This document shows positions 1-12,729 of a DNA stretch of 64,000 nucleotides, in pieces. Every line of letters begins with the position of its first letter. The first letter of the stretch is position 1. The notes under the pieces were generated by a model. That model worked only from the letters and a program-made list of their open reading frames with translations. It had not been told where the DNA came from and did no database searches. The stretch is from Lagopus muta (lineage: Eukaryota; Chordata; Aves; Galliformes; Phasianidae): the NCBI RefSeq assembly GCF_023343835.1, contig NC_064434.1, positions 14,737,505-14,801,504 of the forward strand, read 5' to 3'. A program made the translations under genes and the position numbers.

Positions 1-1039
1 GATCACATGGCTTGCAGGGAATTGCCACATGGCCAAACTGAAATGAACTGGCAGTCATAAGCTCAGAAAGCAAAAATCCTATTGTATGAGTTGGGTGACT
101 TTTCCTGCAGCGTGAGCCAGGAATTAGCTTGGGGAATGGGGGCAGATTCTAGGAGGAAAATGCATTTACTCAAACGTTGACCAAATTATTTGAATATCAA
201 GCACATTTGTGAAGTATAAAAATCTATCCAAGGATAATTGAAATGGGCTTGTGTGATAAAGCACACAGACAGAGAAAAAATATTTCCTGCTCTATATTCC
301 CTCAAAATTATGCAGATTTCCAAGAGGTCTCCTCCATTCCTTTGCACACATTAGTGTGTGCTTGGTAGAAAAGAAAAATCATTCTTGCAGTTCATGTTTC
401 ATGCTTGGTTTCTTCCTTCTCCTTTACCTCCCTCTTTCCATAACCTTAATTTATTTCTAACAAGACTTTCTGACCTCTGAACTGCAGTTTTATGAGCCAG
501 CTGGCTGAGATTCACTGTGGCTGGACTGGATTATGGCTGGACTCTGCCTTCAGTGCCTCATGTTTTTAAGTGGGCTAAAGGAATTGGAAATGTTATGGTG
601 GGACTGAGTGGACAACACTCACATTGTGCTACAGGGACACAGGGAGCCCTATTGCCCTCGCATTGAACACTATGGCAAGAACTAATTATGCAGCTTATAA
701 CTAGATCACAAGGGTATAGCTTTGCTTAGTCTTGTCATTGCAAGGGTCAGCACAGTGCCAGGGACATCTCCTTTGCTAGAGCAGCTCTTGGGTTTCTCTA
801 TTAAAAAAAAGCAAGGGAAGATGAACAATGTGGAAGCCTGGCATGCTGGAATCACTCAATTCAATACAGTGAATTTTGAATCTCGCCCCTTGAATTTAGG
901 AACAGTTGGTCATTTCTGGGAAAATGGAAAAATAAAAATAAATTATAAAAAGAACAGATAAGAAACCTTGACTTACGGTGTTCCTTGCTGTGCATATCCA
1001 TACACATAGCTGCAGCTTAGCGTTTAGCTGTAGTGGTAA
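1..1039. other. intergenic DNA, nothing recognised
   Basis: AT-rich unique-looking sequence. There are only short open frames (79 codons at most) and no repeat consensus or RNA gene that I can identify. Confidence 0.6.
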
Positions 1040-1187
1040 TCATAGAATCACAGAATCATTTCAGTTAGAAGGGACCTTAAAAGGCCATCTAGTGCAACTG
1101 CCCTGCAATGAACAGGGGCACCTACAGCTACAGCAGGTTGCTCAGAGCCCCATCCGGCCTGGTCTTGAGTGTCTTCAAGGAGACATG
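1040..1187 (-). mobile_element. CR1 LINE 3' fragment
   Basis: It begins with the reverse-complement CR1 tail (CATAGAATCACAGAATCA), followed by the typical 3' UTR run 'aagggacctta..catctagtgcaactgccctgcaatgaac' and the antisense of the ORF2 C-terminus. It is 5'-truncated and diverged. It belongs to the same subfamily as the copies at 3420 and 33589, all with 'ctgccctgcaatga' or 'ctcccttgcagtga'. Confidence 0.85.
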
Positions 1188-1683
1188 TGTGGCCTGACCT
1201 CTAGACAGAACTCAGAAAGCATTAATGAATTCTCTTTGCAGCTCTTGTGAAGGCCCATGGTTTCCTCTGCAGCATCCTTGGCCAGTTCCTGTGCTCCAGC
1301 TGTGGCTGCAGGCTGTGGTCCTCGTCACTCGCATCTCCAACACTTCAGTTATTTTATCTGTGTGTGGAGCAGGAGATGCCTGCTGCTGTCTCCTCATCTG
1401 AGACCACTAAGCGCACATAAATACAGAGAGCTTCTTCAAGGAGGCTTTCTCTTAAATAACGCCCTTAAGGTGTTACAAAATAACTTTCACTATACTGAAC
1501 AGAAGGAATGAAAACTCTGCAAGCTAACAGACTCTCTGGCCTACCCAAATTCCACCCCTAGGTAGATTGCTTTGAGGAAATTCTGTGACTTGGAGCCGAG
1601 GATTGTAAATAACAACGTGATTGGATCACACAGCCAGACCTCTCTTTTGTTAAAAAATAAAAAAATAAAAAAAAATATCTGAG

Positions 1684-1872
1684 ATCATAGAATCACAGGA
1701 TGGTTGGCTTGGGTTGGAAGGGACCTCTCAGCCCACCCACCCAACCCCTGCCATGGGCTGGATGCCCACCAGCTCAGGCTGCCCAGGGCCCACCCAACCT
1801 GGCATTGAGTGCCTGCAGGGATGGAGCACCCACAGCTCTCTGGGCAGCTGTGCCAGGGCCTCACCTCCTCTG
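1684..1872 (-). mobile_element. CR1 LINE 3' fragment
   Basis: It starts with ATCATAGAATCACAGGATGG and continues through the conserved 3' UTR to the antisense of the ORF2 C-terminal 'GQ' region (ctctgggcagctgtgccagggcctcacc). It lies directly after an A-rich simple stretch at 1651-1677. Frames on both strands here are repeat-derived. Confidence 0.85.
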
Positions 1873-3064
1873 AGCTGGGGGACTGGCAGCTGTAGCCAGG
1901 TGTGATCCTCTGCAGGCCCATGCCTATGATGTAGGTAGGAGACACCTCCACACAAAGCAGTCCCCTCTCTTGCATGCACTGCGTTACGCCAGGCGCAGTC
2001 CTGTTGCCACTTCTTGCCTCGTCACCTTGCCCCCAGGCAATCCTTGCCTTTGGTTGTGGTGCAGTGCTGTGCCAGACCAGTGTTTCAGACCGCATATGGC
2101 AACACTTTAAAGAGATTAACAGCATGAGATGAATAGATTTCATATATATGTTTTTTAGTATGCAAACTTGTCTTGAGGGCCTTAGCACACCTTGCACAGT
2201 TTGGTGAGGATGTTATGGCACAAACAGTACCTACACAAGAGCAGGTCACCACTTTGGATCAGATAATCTCCGTTGCTCTCTTCCTCAGTCACCCTCGATC
2301 CAGCGCTGAGCATTGTGAGCAGTTGCAGAAACACAGCCACAGCCTCCATGGAACCTGGGTTTGCAGAGGTCCTTGCTCTCAGGAGTAACCTGGGTCATTG
2401 CCTGACCTGGGGTGAGTGGTGATAAGCAGAACATCTTCTGGCCACTCCTGCAGGGTTCAGCCATAGGAAGTGGGATGCCTGAATGATCAGTGGTTGAAGG
2501 GATGTGAGCCCTTCTGCTGCTTGCTCTTCTAAGACCCTCACATAATGACTAGAGCAATAAGAACATTGTTGAGTTTATTTCTATTACTTTTTTTTTAAGA
2601 CTAGATAAATAAATAAGATTTCTTGCAATGCTGGCCAGCTTTCAATAACTATTGGCTCTTGGCCCTGAAAACCATCTGTCTTATACCTAGCATGAGTTTA
2701 CACAGAAGTAATCTTTTTCCTTTCCTTTTGTTTGCCTGTAGCATGTTATCCCTCAGGCTGGATTTCTTCCATCTCTGCCTCTTGTGAGGCTGAGCTGGTC
2801 GCATATGTGAGGTTTCAAAAAGCAGCAGGCTTGCTGCCCAGGTAGCAGATTTAATGAAACTTCTCTCTTTTTGTATCCAAGCAAAACAGCCATTCTCCCA
2901 CGTGTATGGCAGTGCAGCAGAGCAGTGACAGACCTTGTAGAGGGCTTTCAGGGACAGCAGAGTGCTAGCAAGTGTCCCATACAGAAGCCTGGGGATTTGC
3001 TGAACTTGCTGACATCTTTATGAACAACCCTTCTAAATATTTTCCACCTCAGTGCGCCATCCTT
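1873..3064. other. intergenic DNA, nothing recognised
   Basis: No gene, RNA or repeat that I can name. A T9 tract near 2589 and an A/T-rich patch are the only simple sequence. Confidence 0.55.
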
Positions 3065-3418
3065 GCTGCCACACCAAGTGAAGAAAACCAGTACTAAAGA
3101 CATGGACCTGGTGGAGTGTGTCCAGAGGAGGGCCACAACAATGATCCACGTGATGGAACAGTTTCCCCTTAAGTACAGGCTGAGAGAGCCAGGGCTGTTC
3201 AGCCTGGAGAGGAGAAGGCTCTGGGCAGACCTCAGAGTGGCCTTACAGTATCTGAAGGAGTGCTGTAAGAAAAAAGGGGACAGACTCTTTAGCAAGGCCT
3301 GGTGTGATAGCATAAGGGGAAATGGTTTCAAACTAAAAGAGGGGAGATTTAGACCATACGTAAGGAAAAAGATTTTTTGCAGTAAGGGTGTTGAGGCACT
3401 GGCACAGGTTGCCTGAGA
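3065..3418 (+). mobile_element. CR1 LINE, ORF2 C-terminal piece, sense
   Basis: Translation gives decayed CR1 ORF2 C-terminal sequence: 'MDLVECVQRRATTMIHVMEQ', then 'YRLREPGLFSLERRRLWADL' and 'GNGFKLKEGRFRPYVRKK'. It breaks off at the stretch encoding 'ALAQVA', before the 3' UTR. It is immediately followed by the remaining 3' part of a CR1 in the opposite orientation. Confidence 0.88.
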
Positions 3419-3419
3419 T

Positions 3420-3591
3420 GCGTTGAGTTGGAAGGAAGCCTTGAAGGCCAGCTAGTCCAACTGCCCTGCAATGAGCAGAGACACCCACAGCTCCATCGAG
3501 TGCTCAGAGCCACATCCAGCCTGACCCTGAATGCCCCCAGGACAAGGGATCCACCACCTCTCTGGGCAGCCAGTGCCAGTGCCTCATAAAT
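3420..3591 (-). mobile_element. CR1 LINE 3' segment, inverted relative to its neighbour
   Basis: Antisense CR1 3' UTR from 'ttgagttggaaggaagcc' to 'ctctgggcagccagtgccagtgcctcat'. Its 5' limit in the consensus coincides, with about 25 bp overlap, with the point where the adjacent + strand piece stops. The two together account for one continuous CR1 with its 3' segment flipped. The ATTCTGTG tail itself is not present. Confidence 0.85.
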
Positions 3592-4704
3592 GCTTTCATG
3601 AGTTACTTCTATTATTTACAGTTATGGAAAAAAAAAAAAAAAGTAAAAAAAAAAAGTAAAAGTACTGTTATTTGAACCTACGAATTAAGTTTCCCCAAAT
3701 CCTGATCCTTTTTTCATTCCAGGACATCTGTGCATATTAAGCAAAAGGAGCCATTACTGGCACCAAGGCAGGTGTTTTAGCTGTGCTGGGAGTTAAAAAT
3801 GAGATTTGTGCTTAAAACTAATTTGATTCAATGGGAAATTATTGAATTCAGCACACAAATTGATTTGTTTTGGTTGCTTGTAGTGACAAAAATAGAAAGA
3901 CATACTTTGAAATAATTAAAGAAACGATTGACTAGAATAAATTGTGGACTACAAATCCCTTTTGAATTAGTGTAATTTTGACTTGAGTTTTCTGAGGTTT
4001 GGAGCTGTCTGATGCTGGAGACTTTGGCTGGCTGCTTGGCTGTTTTCCTGCTACAGGCTACAGGAACCAGGTTCTGCATTTCAGAGTAATCCTCTGACAT
4101 CAGGATTTGGGCACTTAGCTTCATGCCATACACTTTCAACCACACCTCCTTGCACATCTTGTTTGAATCCTTTTTTCAGGAGGCAACCCAATGCTCTAAA
4201 AATTGAAAATTATGCAGTAATGAGAATGTTAGCTCTTATTTTCTGTCATTTCTTCTCATTTACACCCTCTCTGAATTACTCAAAAGCTGCACAGACCCAG
4301 AGACATATTTTTTTTTAATATTTTTAAATTCATGATCTCGGCACACTGACGTGGCGCACTCCTTGACTGGCACCTGCATGGTCTCCACTGAAGGAGTTAT
4401 CAAAATAATAATAATAATAATTCAATAACGTTTGCCAATAGATGGCATTAGTCATTATCTTTCACACCACAAAGAGAAAACTATCAAGGCCCTTCTGTTC
4501 AAACGTGACTGTGCTGTAGGCTTTGCTGATGCAGATGAACGTCTTTCTTACAGAGCCAGTTGGTGTTACAGTGTTTTCTGTGATTCTGTACACATTTAGA
4601 ACTACATCATGGACTCGCTTTTGAAATCATTTGTAAAACTGTACAGAAGAAATAGCTTGGGCAAAACCCCCGTATTGTAAATGTATTACAGTTCTCAAGG
4701 GACA
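3592..4704. other. intergenic DNA with simple A-rich and AAT tracts
   Basis: It holds an A-rich stretch at 3628-3663 and an (AAT)n microsatellite at 4403-4421. No gene or known repeat is seen otherwise; the 109-codon minus-strand frame has no recognisable motif. Confidence 0.55.
4403..4421. repeat. (AAT)n microsatellite
   Basis: About six perfect AAT units, seen directly. Confidence 0.9.
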
Positions 4705-5219
4705 TCTATGGAGGCTGTTCCAAAAGTAACGCCTCCTAGTTTATTATGCTGGCCCATGACGTCAGTGGCGGGTGGGAAGCTTGAGCCTTCCCACCAATAT
4801 CCCATTGCATGTTGCCATGTGCACATGGCAGCAGAGGGGCACTCTGACACAATGCTGTCTGACATGGAAGAGTTTATGAAGAAAATGTGTGCCTTTGAAT
4901 TCTCCCATGCAGAAAAATATTGCACCTACTGACATTCATTGATGCTTGCTGAACATTTACCGAGACCAAAAGTGGGTGTGAGCAGAGTGAAGCAAAAGGT
5001 GGTAAAATACTGTGAAATAGTGGATGTCCTCTGCTGGTGCAGACTGTTATGAGTGTGGCATGCAGGCTCGTATTCATCACTGACAAAAATGCAGAGCTAA
5101 TGGTGGTGACTATATCGAAAAATAGCCTTTAGCTGAGAATTTGCTTTATCATACAGTCTTATTGTGCTCTTTATCAGTTGCAGTTTCCATGGAAATAAAT
5201 AGAAGGACCAACGTATGTA
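4705..5219 (+). mobile_element. mariner-type DNA transposon remnant (Galluhop/Mariner1_GG), internally deleted
   Basis: The left end reads 'ggctgttccaaaagtaacgcctcc' and the right end 'ttccatggaaataaatag..accaacgtatgta', which are the terminal sequences I recall for the chicken mariner Galluhop. Between them is a decayed N-terminal transposase frame ('SDMEEFMKKMCAFEF', then a stop and 'MLAEHLPRPKVGVSRVKQKV'), corresponding to the helix-turn-helix part. The whole element is only about 515 bp, against roughly 1.2 kb for a full mariner. The catalytic DD34D domain is absent, so this copy is non-autonomous and dead. The right terminal repeat is itself damaged. Confidence 0.8.
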
Positions 5220-5458
5220 TCCTCTATGGCCAGTTTGAGTTAGCTAAGAACATTTTCTGGTTTTGATACCTGGTAAAGACAGTCTGAAAGTTGGGGCATT
5301 GTGTTTGGGTTTAATGCTTACAACCCTACAACCAAGAGATTGTAACCACATGCTGGGGAAGAGGAAAATATTGTCATCCCTTTTCACACCACCTCTAGTT
5401 GTGCTCTCTAGCAGATCTTTTATAAATCAAGCCATTGTGCAGTTAATGCAGTCTCAAT

Positions 5459-5943
5459 GACACAGAATCCCAGGGGCTCAAAAGGACTTCTGGAGACCAT
5501 CTACTCCAGCCCCCTACTAAAGCAGTTCTCTACAGAAGTTGCCCAGGCATGTGTTTAGTGGGTTTTGAATATCTCCAGAGAAGGCAACTCCACCACCTCT
5601 CTGGGCAGCCTGTCGCAGGGTGAAGTTCTCACATGTTCTCACAGTGAAGTTCTTCCTCGTGTTCCTATGGAACTTCCTGAGTTCAGCTTTGGGCCCATTG
5701 CCCCTTGTTCTGTCATGGGGCACCACTGAAAAGAGCCCAGCCTCATCCACTTGCCTCCCTTTAGATATTTACAGGCACTGATAAGATCCCCTTCAGCCTT
5801 CTCTTCCCCAGGTTTCACAATCCCAGGTCCCTCAGCCTCTCCTCATCCAGGAGATGCTCCAGGCCCTCACCATCTTTGTGCCCCTTCACTGGGCTCTCTC
5901 CAGCAGTTCCCTGTGTTTACTGGACTGGGGAGCCCTTAACTGA
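5459..5943 (-). mobile_element. CR1 LINE 3' fragment
   Basis: It begins with 'cacagaatcccaggggct' (3' tail) and runs through the antisense ORF2 C-terminus. The minus frame 5517-5750 includes 'GLFSVVPHDRTRGNGPKAEL' and 'RKNFTVRTCENF'. It extends to the antisense of 'QTS..AGLQQ'-type sequence at 5905. It is 5'-truncated. Confidence 0.88.
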
Positions 5944-8900
5944 AAGTGAGTTCATGCTAGATGCCTGTACTAAAAAGGAAATAGAACTGACATTGGTGAA
6001 TCTTCCAGACAATTAAGAAAAGCTGCAGAACAATCACAGGCTGCACTAAGAAAATCCCTACATGTATGAATGCAATTGCGTTAATCTGCACAACAGCTCC
6101 CTCCCCTCCCCTTCCAAACCACTGCTTCTCTCTGCTTGGTGAAATCAGAAGAAATCACACAGCATCTGTTATTCATTTCATGCAGATTCCATGCTGCAGT
6201 GTGGGGAAAGCTCGTCAAAATGTGCATTCAGGACCTTGCCCCTCTGCAGGGCAGGACTGTCCCTGCAGTTCCTTCATATGGCAGTCAGTCCCTTTGCTTC
6301 ACCAGTGATTTTGCAAACTTGCCTCTGAACTGCATAGCAGGACTTCAGTTACTGCACGGTACTAAGATGTCATTTATGTGCTACCACAATCTTGTCACTT
6401 GACACAGAAGAAATAGTGCAAAAGCAACAGAAAAACTGTGAATAGCCAAAATGCTCAGTAAAGAGAGTTCTGTTCTCCACCACTCATTGCCTGTTGGTAT
6501 GGGCTTTGTGGGGAACGTCAGCAACACTCCCACCACTGAGGCACAGGGGAGGCATTGTCACTGGTGGCCAGGACAAGGCAGCTCCCAGGATGAGGACATC
6601 ATGATGCTGACTCGCCAAGTGCTGCCTGCACAGTAATGTGGCTTGTTCCCAGGCAGATTTCTTTAATCTGGAAGGATGTGTCACTTTTGACTCATGCCTG
6701 CTCCCCAGATGCAGCAAGATGGCCATCCCTTTTATTCACTTGGACCAGGATGGAGAAGCTCAGACACTTGAGTTCCAAGCTCTGCTCAGAGTTACTTAAT
6801 GAAAGCGAAATTAACTCCTGTGAAGACAGAGATTTGCACAGAGGAAATAAGCAAACATTGACCTTTTTTCCCTTTGCCACTGACTTGTATTTCTCTGTAG
6901 CCAAAGTTCTACCATATTTTTGGCAGGATCCTTGCTCTCCAATCAGACATACCTCTTGATAAGCACAAAACTGGTTTTGCTCATAGCAGGATCCTACCAG
7001 AGACAAGAAGGGATCAATTAGCCACAGGTAGGAGAAGACACCAACCAATGTAAGTATTGTTTTTGCTTTTGAAAACCACTACCTCTGAAGATCTGTACCA
7101 AAACAAAACAAAAAAAACCCCAACAAAATGTATGTTGAATTAAAACAATGCCTATCCACTTGCATGCTAATGGTGATAGTTCAGTAGTTTGGGACTACAG
7201 AAATATTTTATTATCACAGGAATACAGAGATAATCTGCCAGATTCTGATCTTAGCTGCACGTGGTGTGGTTTATCTTTTTCATGGGAATATCTGAGATCA
7301 AAAAGCGTTTCACCCTTGCATTTTTATTGTCTTTAAAGCAAGGAGAAGCTTTCCTTCACAATGTAGGAACAGTGAAATGATTAATAAAAGCTAAATAGGG
7401 CAGTTTCAGAAAAATGTATGATTCATAGCAACTTGTTCAGACGTATTCCTAAGTCATATATATAATGGCAATTTAATTATGTAATTAGGGGATCATGTAC
7501 TGCTGCGTGCCCACAGTTCCCACTCATCCGACTAAATGCAGATTGGCTACAGGGAAAGGGATGCACAAAAGAGAGAAGGACAAAAGTGGCTCTGGAATTT
7601 GGGATGAACCACACAGGAAAAAAAATACACCCAAATGGCAGATTTTGCTTACTACAAAGTATTCATTTATTCAACTGTAGCAAAAATCTGGGCAGAAGAG
7701 CATCCCAGCAACAACCAAGGCAATCCTGGAGTAGGATTAACACCATTAGAGGAAGGGAAATGTCACGGCATGCGTAAAAAAGCTGAAGATTTCAGGCAGC
7801 AGCAACACTGCTCTCAGCTGAATGGAGGTATTTCTGTTTCAGAACTAGATCTGGTATTTCACAGGGTGCTTCTCCACTTAAATCACCGGGTTATGGGCTA
7901 ATGAGTGCTGCTTCATCTTCTGTAGCACTGTAATAAAATCTATCAGGTGATGCCTGAATGGTTTGGGAAGAATGGGGCTATTTTGTAGATCACTTGCACC
8001 CCATAACTGGATCTCCACCGAGTCCATGACACTATCTATTTCATTCAAAGAATCTTCAAAACATCTCCTACCTTGTTTGTGCACTGGAAGACATATGTCT
8101 GTGGGAATATGCATCCTCACAAATTTCTGTCAAGTCAACCTATTTTGAAAGTACCACTGGCAAATGGCAGCTAAACAGCATCAGGAATGCAAAAGTGGCA
8201 ACGCTCATAGAGATAAATTGCTGTTGGCAGTGATGGGAAACTTCTGAAAAACTCATTTTATAGCTGTATGGTTGCTTCTGCTATCTTTGGGAGAGCAAAT
8301 AAGAACTGATCTTAAATTAGAGCGGCATAGGCAGACAGTACCCCACCTATGGGAAACCCTAGTGCAGCAAGGTAACTCACCAGTAAGCTGTGAGAAACCT
8401 GAATCCAGCAGACTGAATCCAAAGCAGCAGAGTCCAGAGCTTGTCCATGCATCCATGGACTTGGGAATTCCAGTACAGGCAATTCTTGCAGTGCCACTGT
8501 ACAGCCCTTCTGCTGCTGCCGGTGCACGTGATGGGGCCTATGCAGAGCAGGGCACTGGATGCCTCAAACTGCAAAGCTACTCTGTCTGTGCAAAGATGAC
8601 ATCAGCACTGCCAAAACCAGATCAAACCCCAACCACCTTCTCCACTGACATGAGAACGACGAGCTCAGTTCTTGGGCATAGACTTACCCCACACTTGATA
8701 GCAGGCTGGATCCTGAGTTCAGTGGGAAATATTAAGCCCCAGAGCATTCCCACGTGGACACATGGGGATCTCAGTCTGTCCTACAAGCCCAGAAACCTTT
8801 ACATTTAGGTATTACAAAGCGCTCAGCTCCATTTAGATGGAGCAAATTATTTTATTTCTGTTTGCAGCCTTGTTCACAAACAATGGTTATTTGGTTCAGT

Positions 8901-10002
8901 GTTGCCTACACTATGCCTTTGTAAAGAGATAAAAATGCAAAATATACATTTAAATATAAATAAAAACTAATGCTTTGGTGGTCTGCCTGAGCACTGCCCC
9001 CCTAGATATGTGCTGTCTGTGTAAGCACACTGCTGTGCAGGAGGAAAATCTGCTTGTACCTGGAGACACGCACTTGAGGAGGAGGTAACACAGGTAAAAA
9101 GGTATATTGAGCACACAGAGCAATGACCTGTGAGCAAACTGAGAGCAAGTACAGTTTGGGGTTAATCAATGAAGAATAGTGTAGCAGTCTACTGCAGGAG
9201 GGAGGTGTAGAAAGAGGAATGATCAGCTGCACCACTCTGGATCACAAACCCCATGGGGAACACCAGTTGAAGATGCCCCAGCATGTGGGGAACCCATCAG
9301 CAGCACTGCCTCATCCCACAGGAGTGACTCATATCAGCAGCATCACCTCTGCATGCCAAGCATATCAGGTCAACAGAGACTAAAAAGTACTGAGGAAGCA
9401 AGTCTAGTGCATAAGGATCCCTCAAGGGAAAGGGAATGGACACAAACTGTAGGGAAAGGTACATCTTTTCACATTCCATTTGCAATCCCAATCTTCTGCA
9501 GATGCCACCAACACCCACCAGATGGGATGCCTCTCTCCAGGAGGAGTGCTACATGCTCAGCCTTTAGGTCAATTCCTGTCCCTGCACTATCAGAAAAGAT
9601 GGGGTGAAAGAAGTTCCTTTGCATTTGGAGCAGAAAGGGGTAACGTGTGACACACCGCTGAGATCCTGGATAGCTCGCTGCACAATGCTGAGCTGGCTCC
9701 TGGAAAATTGCAGCTAAAGAATGTGTATTACACCATAAATATTCATCACCACGTTTGCAGAGTGGATCTCACTCAGCAAGACCTTTCGGCTCCATTTACA
9801 GACTCACATTGCAGGATTTTAGTTCTTACAGAATTTTAACATTACTGAAGACTGAGAAAAGAGCACAAGTTTGATCACAGAAGCTGCCTTGGTGTGTGGT
9901 GCATAAAGCTGGAAATGTATCTTGTGGCATAAGAAACTTGAAGGAGGTATGGTGCATGTACCAGTATATATATACCAGTATATGGACCAGTGCAAGGAGC
10001 AG
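5944..10002. other. 4-kb intergenic stretch without recognised genes or repeats
   Basis: AT-average sequence with several chance frames. The longest (8272-8808 +, 178 codons) has no domain, signal peptide or repeat signature. No RNA gene or mobile element was recognised. Confidence 0.55.
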
Positions 10003-10423
10003 ACCCTGCAGCCACTGGGCAGCCTGTGCTCTGTCACCTGCACTGCATGGAAGTGCTCCTGGTGCCCAGAAGGAACCTTCCATGCTCCAGTTTGTACCCA
10101 CTGCCTCTTGTCCTGGCCCCATCCTCTCTGCACTCTCCTCTCAGGTCTTTATGGACACTGATGAGATCCCCCCGAGCCTCCTCTTCTCCAGCTTTTTCAG
10201 CCTCTCCTCATAAAACAGGTGCTCCAAAACCTTCACCATCTTGGCCGCCCTTTGCTGAACTCTTCTCATTATATCCAGGTCTCTCTTGTATTGGGCAGCC
10301 CAGAACCAGCCACAGATGGGCCTCACCAGTGCTGAGTAGACCTCCCTTGACCTGTTGCTGGCAGTGCTTGGCCTGATGCCACCCAGGACACCATGAGTCT
10401 TCACAGCAGCAAGGGTACATCAC
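10003..10423 (-). mobile_element. CR1 LINE ORF2 C-terminal fragment
   Basis: The minus frame 10141-10404 encodes decayed CR1 ORF2: 'SREVYSALVRPICGWFWAAQ', 'RDLDIMRRVQQRAAKMVKVL' and 'LFYEERLKKLEKRRLGGISS'. The 3' UTR and tail are missing or too diverged to see, so this is a fragment without its own 3' end. Confidence 0.85.
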
Positions 10424-11635
10424 AAATCTTTCCAGCTGGCTTTCTTGGTTTACCTTTACTTATATTGTTTTCAGTAGTTAAAGAAGGGCTTTAAAACACT
10501 TAGTGTATTTTTCAAAGGTTTGCATGCAGTAAAATAAAAACACAGGACTTAATCTTTGGAATGGATTAATGCCAAGAAGGCATGTATTTAATAACCACAT
10601 GAAAAATATCCTTTTTATTTCAATTTGCCTTCAAACAGGGTAAGAGAGCACCAACTCGCAATACGAGAGCTGACAATGGCACGCTGTTTCCCACAGCTGG
10701 GGTGGATTTGCTGAAGAAAAAAAGCCTTCCTGGCTCAGAAACTGCTGACTCTTGTACCTGGAAGTTGCACATCTTTTTGCCAGTCAGATTGGGAAATGGA
10801 GAAGGGATGTTCTGGTTTCTGAGGTGCAGCAAGACATGACCAATAAAGTAGGAGAAATGTCTCCAGCATGCAGAACGGGATACCACAGGCCCGTGGCTTT
10901 TTGGCCAGCCTTGGCACAGCTTTGTGCAGGGATCTGAGCAAGTTCTGGGCACAAAGTCATGTCCCATAGAAATCAGCACTGATAAAACTAAAACTAACCC
11001 AATCCATGGGAGAAGATCTTCTAATACATTGAAGTGATGACTTAGTGGGGTGAGCCAGGGCTAGGAAGTGAAAGGTATCAAAAAAAGATGAAAAACTGGA
11101 AGGAGACATTCACTGGAGAAAGTCAACTGCCTTGAGACCCAAGGGACATGATAACATCAGTGACTTTTGGCTTTTGCCCACCATGATGAACAGCAGAGAG
11201 GATACTGGTGCTACAATGCCAGCTGTAGGACTCTGCTTGGGCAGCTCATCAGCAGCAGACTCCCAACAGATGTTGAAACAGGCTGAAAGAGAGACTAACA
11301 CTGCCTCAAATCTGACAAAAGCACAGATGAGGGGAACTATGCCAGGATAAAGGAAGGTGTGAAGTTAATCATGCTGGTAACCTTATTCCCCATGGGAGCA
11401 TTTCTCTTCTGATATAAGTAGTGGCCAATTTCAGCACAGTTGTTTCTGAAGAGAAAGAAAAAAAATCTCTTTATCCTGTAATAAGAAGATTCACATGGGA
11501 GACTGCACCAGTGTAACTGCAGCAACAGATCTGTAATTGTGGCACTCTGGCTTCATATGCAGATGTGAGCTGGCCCTCATCTGTGCTGCAGTGTGGGAGA
11601 GGGAAATAAGCCCACTGTGTTTGAATAGGTGGAGT
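10424..11635. other. intergenic DNA, nothing recognised
   Basis: Short frames only (up to 119 codons on the minus strand) with no recognisable motif; no repeat family identified. Confidence 0.55.
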
Positions 11636-11928
11636 TTGGCCTCTTCTCCCAGGTAACTGTGACAGGACAAGAGGAATCACCTTAAGCTGAGCCAGGGGAG
11701 GCTCAGGTTGGATATTAGGAAACGTTTCTTCTCAGAAAGAGTGATGAGGCAGTGGCACAGGCTGCCCAGGGAGGTGATGGAGTCACCGTCCCTGGAAGCG
11801 TTCAAGAACCGTGGAGATGTGGCACTGAGGGACGCGGTCAGTGGGCACGGTGGGGATGGGGTGATGGTTGGACTAGTGATCATAGTGGACTTTTCCAACC
11901 TTAATTATTCAGTGTTTCTACGATTCTA
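11636..11928 (+). mobile_element. CR1 LINE 3' fragment
   Basis: Sense ORF2 C-terminus ('[20 protein letters not shown]', then '[20 protein letters not shown]') followed by the short 3' UTR with 'tggttggacta' and a degenerate tail 'tgtttctacgattct'. It is 5'-truncated within ORF2. Confidence 0.88.
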
Positions 11929-12729
11929 ATTTCCCTCTGCGTATTGTCAAGAAAAAATTTTGGTAAAGATGAGAAATCAAACATTTCCATTTTACCCTTT
12001 TTGCTCCGCAACTTGAAACAAAATTATTTGATGTAAATTCACTTGCTTTATAGGACTGTAGTATTCCCAAAATACCATTTGATCTATGGTTGAAAAAGAA
12101 TACAGAAACAGATTGCTTTTTCTTTCTCTTTTTCTTTTTCTCCACTCATTATTACACTAATGCAATCATTTTAAATACTAAAATACAAGAGAAGAGAGAT
12201 CGCCTCTTCCCGCTGAATCAGAGGTTAGAAGTTAGCGATGCAGGCTAAGGCTGGTTTGATGATATCTTCTGTAACAGCTCATTTCCAATCCCCAAATCAG
12301 CTGTCCCTCATCACAAGCACATTGCATCAGACTCACGAGCACATTGGCAATTTATCAAACTACAGATCACATCCTGTCAACTATATTCCTATAGACTGTG
12401 CTCCGTATCTAAGTAGAACAACTTGCGTCGAAGCACAGCCCAAACAACCATTAACTTCCATACGGACGTATCAATTACAGGCATGAAGTCAGTGTAACAG
12501 ATGCAATATACTCCAAAGGAGAACCAAATCCCACGTGTTTGTGAAGTTCAGCACTGTCTTTGGGAGAACCAGCTTTCATTCCACATTCAAGGGACTGTTC
12601 ATGTAGCAACATGAAATTACACATAAAAATATGGCTATTATAGAAACATTAACAGTACAACTTCTGCAAAACAGTGCCAGGCAGCCATTAAAGTCTGAGG
12701 ACCTGGTCTGTCATTAGGTCACTGATACC
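11929..12729. other. intergenic DNA, nothing recognised
   Basis: AT-rich, with a CT-rich simple patch near 12118-12142. No gene or repeat recognised. Confidence 0.55.
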
